From assembly GCA_009731375.1 (NCBI GenBank), contig BJOX01000022.1:1421209-1447137 (forward strand): a DNA stretch of 25,929 bases. Direction: 5' to 3'. The stretch is from Paulinella micropora. Its lineage: Eukaryota; Cercozoa; Imbricatea; Euglyphida. The translations under genes and the position numbers were made by a program. The notes under the pieces were generated by a model. The model was given only the letters and a program-made list of their open reading frames with translations. It was not told the DNA's origin and did not search any database. Of the stretch, positions 18,667 to 25,929 are shown one piece after another (within the stretch, counting starts at the first letter, position 1; the number at the start of each line of letters is the position of its first letter).

Positions 18667-21024
18667 GTGGTTAAACTAACAGGAGACCAAACCATAGCAG
18701 GGAATAAAAAATTTACATCAACTTTGGAAGTAAGTGGTTCATCCAACCCTTCAACTTTTGATGGTATTGGCATAGCCTTTGATACAAAAATAGGAATGAT
18801 TGCAGCACAAAAAACAGCAACAGCGACTTGGTATCCGATACAAATAACGGGGTCGTATGTTGAGTTATATTCAGGTAATACTTTAATTATAACCGCAACT
18901 GGCACTACACTATCTTTGAATAACAACAAAATAACAAACTTAGCCACACCATCAGCAACAACGGAAGGAGCAAACAAAAGTTATGTGGATACATTAGACG
19001 GGCAAAATGTGAAACTAACAGGAAACCAAACCATAGCAGGAATTAAGACATATAGTAGTGGTGTTGAAATAACGGGAAATTCAATCAATGCGACAACAAA
19101 AGGAACATTTATCTTTTTCAATTCTACCAGTAATATCGGGTCAATTGCTAGTTTGGATATGAAAACTGCGACATATTACAACTTTGAAATTTCTGCCAAA
19201 AAAAAAAGTTTTATTATTGACGGGACGATTGTCGGTTGGGTAAATGCTTCGGGGTTAGATTGTAATAGTAGCAAAATAGCCAACCTTGGAACTCCGACAT
19301 TAGCGACGGACGGATCGACAAAAGGGTATGCGGACACATTGGACGGGCAAAATGTAAAACTAACAGGAGACCAAACAATAACAGGAATTAAGATATTTAA
19401 TGGAACAAGAAATGATGTAAAAGCACTGAATTTGTTAAGCAAAGCCGATTTTAATAATATGGATATCATTAATGGTGGAAATATAACATATAATGGGGCG
19501 AGGATATTAAACCAAAATGGAGGAGACATATTCTTTTCACAGACGACGGGTGATTATCAGTATTTTTTATTTACTTTAAATACTGCTTCAACTGGAACCG
19601 CAGACCAAAGAGGTTATGTATTCACGAATGTAGCATCTGATGTAAAAGGGGCGGGACTTTATATTTCAAAACTTTTGGATAATAAAAGTGCTTCGTCTGA
19701 CATTGTCCGTTTTAACAATTCTGGGGGTATGCGTTTTTATGGTGCTTTGGATATGAACTCAAACAACATAACAAATGGCGGAACAATAACGGGAACTACA
19801 TTAACTGCGAGTGCTGGTATGACTACAACGACACTAACAGCAAGTGATAAAATAACAACAGCATCAGGCAAACCAATAATCATAGGCAATACAACGAAAG
19901 GAGTAGGTACGACGGGAGGATTAGAATTATATGGAACGGCGAGCAACACCGCGGGGCCACATATACAGGCAATAACAACGGCTGATGCTTATCCAACATT
20001 TCAACAACTAAACTGGGCACACGATAATGTCAATTTAAGTTTTGATGCTTATTTTGATGGCACGAACTGGAAATCAAGCCACAGCGGTTCAAACTTTCTA
20101 ATTCAAAAAGGTGGCAAACTCGCTTTTTATTATAAATCAGGAATAACGGCAGGAAGCAATATATCTTTCACTGAGGCAATGAACATAAGCACAGCGGGAT
20201 TATTAACTGCGAATGCGGGGATTACATACTCTGGCGTGCTAACTACCACAACTAATAATGGAGCGAAAATAGGAATTCAAGGACAAACAGACGGGACGAA
20301 TGCGAGAGGAATATTTGTATGGGATAGCAGTGATTCAAACTGGGGGATTTATATGTCTCAGTCTGGTTCAGGTAAATCATTAAGTGGAGGAACAGCGCCA
20401 GCAGGAGGAGTAGGCGGAGGATTAACTTCTTATGCTATTAGATTTAGAGTGAATAATTCTTCAACGAGTGGGTTCATATGGGAGAATGGTTCAAATACTG
20501 CTTTAATGTCTTTGAAAGCAAGCGATGGACAATTATGGGTATTGTCTAATCCAATTCAATATTCAGACAGGAGAAAAAAAGAAGATATAAATGAATGCTT
20601 AGGCTTAGATTTTATTAATAAGTTAAATCCAGTTTGCTATCGTATGATTGATGACAAAAAGAAATGTAGGACTGGCTTAATAGCACAGGAATTAGAAGAA
20701 ATACTAACAGAAATGGATATGTTAGATTTTGGCGGTTTTATAAAAGAAACAATTATGGTTCCGTGTCCAAAGCAAAGAAAAGAATATGAATTGAAAGGTG
20801 TGAGTGTTAATCCAGAAGATGTTAAATGTATTGATAGTGGTGATGTCGGTTATGGTATAGGTTATTCCGAGTTTATAGCCCCGTTAATTAAGGCCGTTCA
20901 ACAATTATCAGAAAAGGTAGTTAATTTAGAAAAAGAAAATAAAAATCTTATGAATATACTACAAGACCAAGCAAACCAACTAGCCGAAATCCGAGCAGTC
21001 GTATTTTCTACTAATGCCTCCTAG
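18667..21024 (+). CDS. Fibre/spike protein with C-terminal S74 intramolecular chaperone (5' end missing)
   Basis: At least 785 aa, open from the gap, so the start is unknown. A unit like DGQNVKLTGDQTIAG...F occurs at about residues 1, 111 and 226, as in phage tail fibres. Gly/Thr/Ser-rich beta repeats follow. From residue 633 comes the endosialidase-type chaperone (peptidase S74): SDRRKKEDI with the expected Ser633/Lys638 pair, then NKLNPVCYRM and TGLIAQELEE, ending in a coiled-coil (LSEKVVNLEKENKNLMNILQ). In this family the C-terminal domain drives trimer folding and then cuts itself off before the Ser. I infer a virion host-attachment fibre. The stop TAG overlaps the next gene by 11 bases. 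Confidence 0.9.
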   Translation: MVKLTGDQTIAGNKKFTSTLEVSGSSNPSTFDGIGIAFDTKIGMIAAQKTATATWYPIQITGSYVELYSGNTLIITATGTTLSLNNNKITNLATPSATTEGANKSYVDTLDGQNVKLTGNQTIAGIKTYSSGVEITGNSINATTKGTFIFFNSTSNIGSIASLDMKTATYYNFEISAKKKSFIIDGTIVGWVNASGLDCNSSKIANLGTPTLATDGSTKGYADTLDGQNVKLTGDQTITGIKIFNGTRNDVKALNLLSKADFNNMDIINGGNITYNGARILNQNGGDIFFSQTTGDYQYFLFTLNTASTGTADQRGYVFTNVASDVKGAGLYISKLLDNKSASSDIVRFNNSGGMRFYGALDMNSNNITNGGTITGTTLTASAGMTTTTLTASDKITTASGKPIIIGNTTKGVGTTGGLELYGTASNTAGPHIQAITTADAYPTFQQLNWAHDNVNLSFDAYFDGTNWKSSHSGSNFLIQKGGKLAFYYKSGITAGSNISFTEAMNISTAGLLTANAGITYSGVLTTTTNNGAKIGIQGQTDGTNARGIFVWDSSDSNWGIYMSQSGSGKSLSGGTAPAGGVGGGLTSYAIRFRVNNSSTSGFIWENGSNTALMSLKASDGQLWVLSNPIQYSDRRKKEDINECLGLDFINKLNPVCYRMIDDKKKCRTGLIAQELEEILTEMDMLDFGGFIKETIMVPCPKQRKEYELKGVSVNPEDVKCIDSGDVGYGIGYSEFIAPLIKAVQQLSEKVVNLEKENKNLMNILQDQANQLAEIRAVVFSTNAS

Positions 21025-21358
21025 ATTACACCCCCCACCGCCAGTCATTGAAATAGACGGCGAACTAACACCAGAGTTGAAAAATAGAGTTTTAGACATT
21101 TCATTGAAGAATGAGGAAAAAAAAGTAGAGCACGAATTGGAAGATAACTGGAATTGTTGTTGTATAACAAACAGACCAACAGACAGCCGACTTATTAAAT
21201 ACTTATTTCAAATGGGTATCATTATTGCCATTATAACCCTTTGTATCGTAAGGCTATCTGAAAAGAACTTACCTTGTGAGGTTGCTAATACTTATGTCGG
21301 AATTTTGACATTGCTTATCGGTATTTGCCTTCCATCACCTTCTTCAAGTAAGAAGTGA
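21014..21358 (+). CDS. Small two-helix membrane protein
   Basis: 114 aa. Acidic N-terminal half, a CCC cluster (48-50), NRPTDSRLIKYL, then hydrophobic segments at about 62-80 and 92-107 ending in LPSPS and a Lys tail. The arrangement resembles small membrane proteins I associate with PLVs and virophages, but I cannot name a family. ATG lies within the last codons of the fibre gene, indicating tight viral packing. Ends with TGA, so TGA is a real stop here. Confidence 0.75.
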   Translation: MPPRLHPPPPVIEIDGELTPELKNRVLDISLKNEEKKVEHELEDNWNCCCITNRPTDSRLIKYLFQMGIIIAIITLCIVRLSEKNLPCEVANTYVGILTLLIGICLPSPSSSKK

Positions 21359-21595
21359 GCATTCATATGCATGTGTCATATACCATCTATTATCGCCCGC
21401 ACACATTAAAGGCAAAGCCTCATCAAAACTAATACACCAATCAGACATTGGTTTATACACACATTTAAATTTGGTTTCTATTCCTTTTTGAATACAATAA
21501 ACACAACTTTCATTTTTTTTATCGCCGACCCGTGAGTAAAAGTCGCAGGCAGTCCGACCTAACACAGACCACATAAACAAGAATATTAAAATCAT
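21344..21595 (-). CDS. Small secreted Cys-rich protein (possible)
   Basis: 83 aa on the opposite strand between two plus-strand genes, overlapping the previous stop by 15 bases. Residues 1-16 form a signal-peptide-like hydrophobic start (MILIFLFMWSVLG). Seven cysteines follow (17, 31, 34, 45, 54, 65, 79), including CVYC. It fills an otherwise empty 259-base interval. No family recognised. Its orientation against neighbours and small size leave real doubt. Confidence 0.5.
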   Translation of the reverse strand: MILIFLFMWSVLGRTACDFYSRVGDKKNESCVYCIQKGIETKFKCVYKPMSDWCISFDEALPLMCAGDNRWYMTHAYECSLLT

Positions 21596-21617
21596 TTTTT
21601 TATATTATACAAAATAT

Positions 21618-21983
21618 ATGATGAGTGAGTTCAAATACCAAAAGATTATTTTTCTAAGCAATGATTTTGCTGGAGGAAGCAAAACATTTAATAAAAATAT
21701 CCAAATGTCATTCACACCCACCAAAATGAATGTAAAATTTATCCACTATATGAACGACCAGACAGAGACAAAAACCAGAATTCTTTATATGGATAGAATT
21801 GGAATTATTGGAACATTTGCGGACAGCACCACAGCAAACATTTCAAATCTCGGTTATAATTTGGGTGTTGTCGGATGGACTGACGGACAATATACATTTA
21901 AAGTCCTTGAAACTGACAGCGGAAATATTGACACAGGAAATTTAGCGGGAAGAATTGTTGTATGCCTAGAGTTTTTGGCTTAA
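21618..21983 (+). CDS. Unrecognised 121-aa viral protein
   Basis: Alternating hydrophobic pattern throughout (VKFIHYMND, RILYMDRIGIIG, GRIVVCLEFLA) suggests an all-beta fold. No signal or membrane segment. Two adjacent ATG codons start it, after an AT-rich TATATTATACAAAATAT stretch. It ends 9 bases before the ATPase. Position inside the morphogenesis block suggests a minor structural role, by inference only. Confidence 0.75.
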   Translation: MMSEFKYQKIIFLSNDFAGGSKTFNKNIQMSFTPTKMNVKFIHYMNDQTETKTRILYMDRIGIIGTFADSTTANISNLGYNLGVVGWTDGQYTFKVLETDSGNIDTGNLAGRIVVCLEFLA

Positions 21984-21992
21984 TAATATAAG

Positions 21993-22814
21993 ATGCTTAA
22001 GATTAACAATGTCAAGGTGAAGCCAGTAAAACAAGAGGGTGATGGAAACAAAAAAGCAAAAGGTTATAAATTATTTAATGAGCCGTATGCCAACATATTT
22101 CTACTCGCCCGTAAGAAGAGCGGGAAAACGACAGCACTCTTTGAAATACTGAAACGGACTACAGACAGAAAAACCCGTATTGTCATTATTGCTTCAACGA
22201 TACACAAGGACTACATTTATAAAGCAATGGTAAAGCACTTTAAGAACAGAGGCAACCCGATGGCAATATATACCTTTCTTAAATCAGATGGTGTAAATGT
22301 CATTGATTATGAGTTAGACAAACTGAACAGACATGACGATCAACACGAAGGAGAAGTAAAACAGGACAAAGAAGAAATAGAGAAGCCACAATTTCTTTAT
22401 TTCGGAAAAGAAGAAAAAAAGAAACAGAGCACCGCAGAGGTAAAAGAAAGGCCGAGTAAGTATATTTCTCCAGAGGTTGTTTTTGTTTTGGACGATTTAG
22501 GGAGTGGATTAAGAGACAAGTCCGTAAGTGATTTGCTAAAAAAGAACAGACACTATAAATCAAAGGTTATTATGTCAAGTCAGTATTTGAACGACCTACG
22601 GCCAGAAGCCATTAAGCAGTTAGATTATCTATTAATCTTTCCGGGGCAGTCTCAGGACAAAATGGAACTCGTGTATAAACACTTAGACTTATCTTTTGAC
22701 TTTGATTACTTTCTTCAAAAGTATCACGAAGCAACAAAGGAGAGATTTAATTTTCTTTATGTTTCAAGTGTTGATGATGAGTTAAGAAAAAATTTTGCTT
22801 ATCGGTTGAAATAA
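21993..22814 (+). CDS. FtsK/HerA (A32-like) genome-packaging ATPase
   Basis: 273 aa, typical length. Walker A at 39-47 (ARKKSGKTT, Lys45) after strand NIFLL. Walker B at 163-168 (VFVLDD). A downstream strand-plus-polar motif (VIMSSQYLNDLRPEAIKQ) and LLIFPGQS fit the fold. A charged insertion lies at about 108-158. Such ATPases translocate DNA into preformed capsids in PLVs, virophages and large DNA viruses. It lies next to the other capsid genes. Confidence 0.92.
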   Translation: MLKINNVKVKPVKQEGDGNKKAKGYKLFNEPYANIFLLARKKSGKTTALFEILKRTTDRKTRIVIIASTIHKDYIYKAMVKHFKNRGNPMAIYTFLKSDGVNVIDYELDKLNRHDDQHEGEVKQDKEEIEKPQFLYFGKEEKKKQSTAEVKERPSKYISPEVVFVLDDLGSGLRDKSVSDLLKKNRHYKSKVIMSSQYLNDLRPEAIKQLDYLLIFPGQSQDKMELVYKHLDLSFDFDYFLQKYHEATKERFNFLYVSSVDDELRKNFAYRLK

Positions 22815-22842
22815 TGATATTTGTAATTATTTTTATTTTGCT

Positions 22843-22864
22843 GAAAGATTTTTTTAAATCTTTC
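22843..22864. terminator. Hairpin between ATPase and next gene
   Basis: GAAAGATTT and AAATCTTTC form a perfect 9-bp stem with a TTTT loop, 29 bases after the ATPase stop. It may mark transcript ends, as hairpins do in mimiviruses; this is inference. Confidence 0.5.
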
Positions 22865-22870
22865 TAATAT

Positions 22871-23182
22871 ATGCCAGTATCACCAGTGATAATTTCACAA
22901 CCATCAGGATATAACATCGGATACAATCCATCAATGCCACAGAAGGGAGGAAAAAAGAAAACTAAGAAGAAGGGATGTGGGCAAAAGGGAGGAAAGATTA
23001 ACTGGGTAAAGGTCGGAAAAACTGCAATGGCCGTTGATAAATTTCTTCGCGGTAATAAGTTAATCTCAAGGACTGCGGGAGCATTAAGTAGTGTCGGGGT
23101 GCCTTACGCTGGTAGTGTTGGTGCTGTAGCATCAAGACTGGGGTATGGTAAGCAACGAGGACACGGGGCCTTGAAGTTCTAA
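22871..23182 (+). CDS. Small basic Gly/Lys-rich protein
   Basis: 103 aa. A Lys/Gly cluster at 24-42 (KGGKKKTKKKGCGQKGG), then an amphipathic region and a GYGKQRGHG tail. Similar small basic proteins with a hydrophobic middle occur in the capsid block of related viruses, where DNA-condensing or membrane-active virion roles are proposed. I cannot assign a family from sequence alone. Start chosen at the ATG just after TCTAATAT. Confidence 0.7.
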   Translation: MPVSPVIISQPSGYNIGYNPSMPQKGGKKKTKKKGCGQKGGKINWVKVGKTAMAVDKFLRGNKLISRTAGALSSVGVPYAGSVGAVASRLGYGKQRGHGALKF

Positions 23183-23251
23183 AGATATTTTATTCTGACT
23201 GCCGTCATCACAAAACATCGATGACCATTATTTTTTCCTAAAATAGAAAAC

Positions 23252-23305
23252 GATGGTTTAGAATAAGTGAGAGTGCGATAGCACGAAACGCAATTCTAAA
23301 CTATC
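23252..23305. promoter_or_regulatory. Long imperfect inverted repeat ahead of the protease gene
   Basis: GATGGTTTAGAA (23252-23263) pairs with TTCTAAACTATC (23294-23305), 12 positions with one G-T. An inner GTGC-GATA-GCAC hairpin lies between. The right arm reaches to seven bases before the ATG at 23312. Confidence 0.5.
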
Positions 23306-23309
23306 TATA
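23304..23309 (+). promoter_or_regulatory. TCTATA element before the protease gene
   Basis: A TCTA core in AT-rich context directly upstream of the ATG. Similar cores precede 22871 (TCTAAT, 22863-22868) and 25331 (TCTATAA, 25314-25320). A TCTA-core late promoter is known in mavirus and CroV; function here is inferred. Confidence 0.35.
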
Positions 23310-23311
23310 CA

Positions 23312-25153
23312 ATGGTCGCTAAAAAGACTAATAAGAAAAAGGCTAAGGTAAGACCCCCGCGGGTTTATAGGAATAAGAGCGGGAGACCATATATTATCCA
23401 GAAGGGTAAAAAATATTATCTTAATTTTGGTAAGAAAACAAATGATTTAAGCACATTACAAATCGTTAAACTTTTTATGAAATATATTAGCAAACCAAAG
23501 TCGCAAAGGGCTAGTCGCAAACCAAGGGAAAAAATAATCAAATCTGATTTCAATCGTCTTGAACACGAGAACCGAAACCAGATACAAAGCAACTTACAAA
23601 AGAAATATGAGTTAATACATGACGAGGAAGAAAAGGAAAAGAAGAAAAGGGATGAGATAGAAGAGGAGAAGAAAAGGCAACAAAGAAAAGACATAGAAGA
23701 TATTAAGGAACGACAAGAACAAAAAGACAGAGAACTAAGAAGGGAACAAAAACTCATAGAGGATGTAAAATATGAAGAAGACAGAAAAAATAGAATACAA
23801 GCATTGCCACCGCCACCGCAATATCAATATATTATGCCACCGCAATATGGACAGCCACAAGCACCGCCACAATTTGGAGCACCACAACAAGCACCGCCAT
23901 TTGGAGCACCACCACAAGCACCAGCCTTACCTAATTTAGGAGATGAAGCACCATTGAAAACGAAAGAGCAATATGAGGAAGAAAAAAAGCAAAAGCAGAA
24001 AGATATTGAAACACTGAAATTAGCAGGATATACAGATAAGTTCATAAAAAAGATGAGTCGTAAAGACTTACAAAAAGCCAGTCAAGATATTCAGATGGCT
24101 ATAGCCACAGCGACATCTTTAGAGGAACAGAAAAACTTAGCAGAAGAATATAAAGAAAAACTTGAAAAGGAAGAAAAGAAGGCAGAAGAAAAGGGTAAGC
24201 ATTTTGAACATTTACAAATTAATCAATTTTTAATCTCTGCATTTTCAAAAACTTATCACCCAAACATTACCATAAAAGAGTTAGCACAGGCTTTAAAAAA
24301 GAGACTAGATAGTGATGGACATAAAAAATTAAATTACAAAGACACTTCAAAGTGGATTATTGACATGATTAAAAGGTTTAATATTGATGTTGGAAATGAA
24401 AAGGAAAACGTAAAAAGAAAAGTAGCGGATTATGCTAGATATGAAGATTATATGGGTATTAATGAGGAAAAAGGTAGTGGAGCGAAGACATTAGAAGAAT
24501 TAATTGATAAAGTATTTTCAATAGCGAAAATAAAAAAATACTTAGCCCGCAAAGATTGGAGGCACACAATGAATAAAAAGGATTTTGTAAAAACTCTAAC
24601 TAGCAAAATGACAATAGACCCAAATGTAGTTAAACAAGTTTCAGCGGATTTAAATGTTGATGAAGGGATGCCCCAACCGCTACCACAGCCATTAGAGCCG
24701 GCAACAGATACGACTACACCCCCAGAGGATACGACCATACCACCGAGTGACGCGGAGACACCAGAGCCACAACAAGCAGAGCCAGAGCAGCCACAGCAAG
24801 AGGGTGAGGGGCGGGGACTAATGACTAATGAAATAGACGACATAATGAAAAAATATGGATGGTATCTCGGAGCAATAGCCAGTGATGAAATCTATAAGTT
24901 GAAGCCCGGAAGCAGAAAGCGATACGGATTTATTATGAATTTAGATAATCACAAACAAGCGGGGTCTCATTGGATTGCTATATGGGTAAGTCTAGATAAA
25001 GACAGGAGTGTTGAAGTCTATGACCCATTAGCACTTTACCAACCAACGGAAGACTTTCAACAACAAATGAAACAACTAATTGACAAAAGCCACCCCGATA
25101 GTTATTTATTAATGAAGGTTAACCAAGTAAAACAACAGAGTGATACTTCCTGA
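23312..25153 (+). CDS. Large virion-type protein with C-terminal adenain/Ulp1-like cysteine protease, cut by TGA
   Basis: 613 codons to TGA. Order: basic N-terminal domain (1-60, VYRNKSGRPYIIQKGKKYY), Glu/Lys coiled coil (65-165), Pro/Gln/Ala-rich linker (165-210), second coiled coil (215-300), a helical middle, a Pro/Glu/Thr linker (455-500), and a protease from about 504. Visible catalytic positions are His553 (SHW) and Asp571 (YDP), with Gln609 at the place of the oxyanion Gln. The nucleophile Cys is absent from this frame because TGA at 25151-25153 comes first; the same frame resumes with TCGWH. In related viruses this protease matures capsid proteins. As read, this copy would be inactive. 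Confidence 0.88.
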   Translation: MVAKKTNKKKAKVRPPRVYRNKSGRPYIIQKGKKYYLNFGKKTNDLSTLQIVKLFMKYISKPKSQRASRKPREKIIKSDFNRLEHENRNQIQSNLQKKYELIHDEEEKEKKKRDEIEEEKKRQQRKDIEDIKERQEQKDRELRREQKLIEDVKYEEDRKNRIQALPPPPQYQYIMPPQYGQPQAPPQFGAPQQAPPFGAPPQAPALPNLGDEAPLKTKEQYEEEKKQKQKDIETLKLAGYTDKFIKKMSRKDLQKASQDIQMAIATATSLEEQKNLAEEYKEKLEKEEKKAEEKGKHFEHLQINQFLISAFSKTYHPNITIKELAQALKKRLDSDGHKKLNYKDTSKWIIDMIKRFNIDVGNEKENVKRKVADYARYEDYMGINEEKGSGAKTLEELIDKVFSIAKIKKYLARKDWRHTMNKKDFVKTLTSKMTIDPNVVKQVSADLNVDEGMPQPLPQPLEPATDTTTPPEDTTIPPSDAETPEPQQAEPEQPQQEGEGRGLMTNEIDDIMKKYGWYLGAIASDEIYKLKPGSRKRYGFIMNLDNHKQAGSHWIAIWVSLDKDRSVEVYDPLALYQPTEDFQQQMKQLIDKSHPDSYLLMKVNQVKQQSDTS

Positions 25154-25303
25154 ACTTGTGGATGGCACTCAATGAGATTTTTAATGGAGCGGGCGAAAGG
25201 TAATCGCTTTAAGTTTAGTTCGGGTTTCACAGACTTAAAAGAAGAAGAAGCGGAGAAATTAAAAGCACAGAATGGTTATGGTAATTTTGATACATACATA
25301 TAA
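25154..25303 (+). pseudogene. Severed C-terminal part of the cysteine protease
   Basis: In frame with the preceding gene after its TGA: 49 codons beginning TCGWHSMRFL, ending TAA at 25301-25303. The Cys (25157-25159) sits seven codon positions after Gln609, the same Q-to-C spacing as in adenovirus protease. It has no start of its own, so it is the remainder of the interrupted gene unless the TGA is read through or is a sequencing error. Confidence 0.75.
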
Positions 25304-25313
25304 AAGATATTTA

Positions 25314-25320
25314 TCTATAA
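25314..25320 (+). promoter_or_regulatory. TCTATAA element before the minor capsid gene
   Basis: TCTA core in an AT-rich stretch 11 bases before the ATG at 25331. See the element at 23304. Confidence 0.35.
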
Positions 25321-25330
25321 TATACGCATC

Positions 25331-25929
25331 ATGGAGTATAAGGGAGGAAGAAGTTCTGGTATCTATTACATAAATAGTAAAAACAGAATAACTGGCACAG
25401 ATAGCGACTTTACACACGAAATAAACTTAAAATCACTGGACAATCCCACACATTGTAAAATTCTTCATATCTATGTTCCAAAGTCATATTACTCTGTGGC
25501 TTCGCCATATAATACTTTTACTCTTAGCGAAGACGGGTATGAGGCTTTAATTACTATACATGAGGGAAACTACACAATGAACAATCTAAAAAATAAGTTG
25601 TCGGAGGTGCTAACCGCTGACAGCCCAAATAATTATACTTATGTCGTCTCAAGTAATAATACCAACATAGAACCAGAAGATGGCAAATTAACATTCAGTG
25701 TGTCAGAGAATAAAGGTATTCAACCGCGATTTATATTTGATGGTGATACCCGTATTCACGAGGTAATGGGGTTTGATAGAAACTCAACATATTTCTTTGC
25801 AGATGATTTTATTAAATCGCCAAATGTAATTATTTTAACTGGTGAAAAGACTTTATACCTTCAATCGGACTTAGTTGGTGAAGGAGATAATCACGTGCTA
25901 CAAGAAATATACACTGCCAACGAAATTCC
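25331..25929 (+). CDS. Minor capsid (penton) protein, 3' end beyond the window
   Basis: 199 codons visible, no stop. The N-terminus carries the pattern I associate with PLV/virophage penton proteins: YYINSKNRITGTDSDF (12-27), then VPKSYY (49-54), NTFTLSEDG and ITIHEGNYT. Predicted beta-rich (jelly-roll). Pentons occupy capsid vertices. The gene follows the protease, as in the conserved ATPase-protease-mCP-MCP block, so the major capsid gene is expected just to the right. Separating mCP from another jelly-roll needs a profile search. Confidence 0.8.
   Translation, partial: MEYKGGRSSGIYYINSKNRITGTDSDFTHEINLKSLDNPTHCKILHIYVPKSYYSVASPYNTFTLSEDGYEALITIHEGNYTMNNLKNKLSEVLTADSPNNYTYVVSSNNTNIEPEDGKLTFSVSENKGIQPRFIFDGDTRIHEVMGFDRNSTYFFADDFIKSPNVIILTGEKTLYLQSDLVGEGDNHVLQEIYTANEI

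Noticed and set aside
18057-18977. 306-aa minus-strand frame crossing the gap
   Set aside because: Most of it is N; the flanks are the antisense of the fibre gene and an AT-rich intergenic stretch.
18667-21024. Bacterial prophage or bacterial contamination because of the tail-fibre-like gene
   Set aside because: The neighbouring genes are eukaryotic-virus hallmarks (rve integrase, adenain-like protease, penton), and there are no ribosome-binding sites or phage structural genes.
22300-22563. 87-aa minus-strand frame inside the ATPase
   Set aside because: Antisense shadow of a well-supported gene with no features of its own.
25151-25153. TGA read as an amino acid through an alternative genetic code
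   Set aside because: The overlapping-gene membrane protein ends cleanly at TGA (21356-21358), and no other viral frame needs TGA decoded.

Overview
The window looks like nuclear DNA of a microbial eukaryote, with an integrated polinton-like virus (PLV) or virophage-type element in its right 40%. The host reading rests on spliceosomal introns, very abundant long microsatellites, tRNA-derived SINEs with (ATT)n tails, and eukaryotic domains (LCCL, PAN/apple-like, RING-H2). I cannot name the species. A marine microalga would fit, because algal genomes are known to carry PLV insertions, but that is inference.

Positions 1 to about 11,313 are dominated by tetra-, tri- and dinucleotide arrays. Most long open frames here are low-complexity translations of those arrays. 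Between the arrays are short, non-repetitive plus-strand blocks that behave as exons: AG in front, GT (once GC) behind, and compatible codon phases. From 2708 to 11313 ten such blocks join into one frame. It encodes a Cys/Trp-rich PAN/apple-like segment, an LCCL domain, one transmembrane helix and a short CPDC-containing tail. The introns are nearly all microsatellite, and several exon edges are duplicated next to the arrays. Five copies of a tRNA-derived SINE sit at 4250-6965.

Positions 11,314 to about 15,960 hold a gene-poor stretch. A minus-strand membrane RING-H2 gene follows, whose RING is split by a (GATA)n-filled phase-0 intron, and then a possible two-exon minus-strand secreted protein.

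At about 15,960-16,200 base composition shifts to AT-rich and gene spacing becomes compact and virus-like. In order: a small AP2-like/zinc-finger protein (+); an rve-family integrase and an acidic/basic low-complexity protein (both -); a 526-base gap; a fibre-like protein with a C-terminal endosialidase-type (S74) chaperone; a two-helix membrane protein; a small secreted Cys-rich protein on the opposite strand; an unrecognised 121-aa protein; an FtsK/HerA (A32-like) packaging ATPase; a small basic protein; a large protein ending in an adenain/Ulp1-like cysteine protease; and the start of a penton-type minor capsid protein running off the right edge. Integrase would insert the element, ATPase and protease would package DNA and mature capsids, the mCP builds vertices, and the S74 fibre is a likely host-contact protein. 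The major capsid protein and replication genes are not in view and would be expected to the right. The protease frame carries an in-frame TGA just before its catalytic cysteine, so this copy may be a decaying endogenous element.
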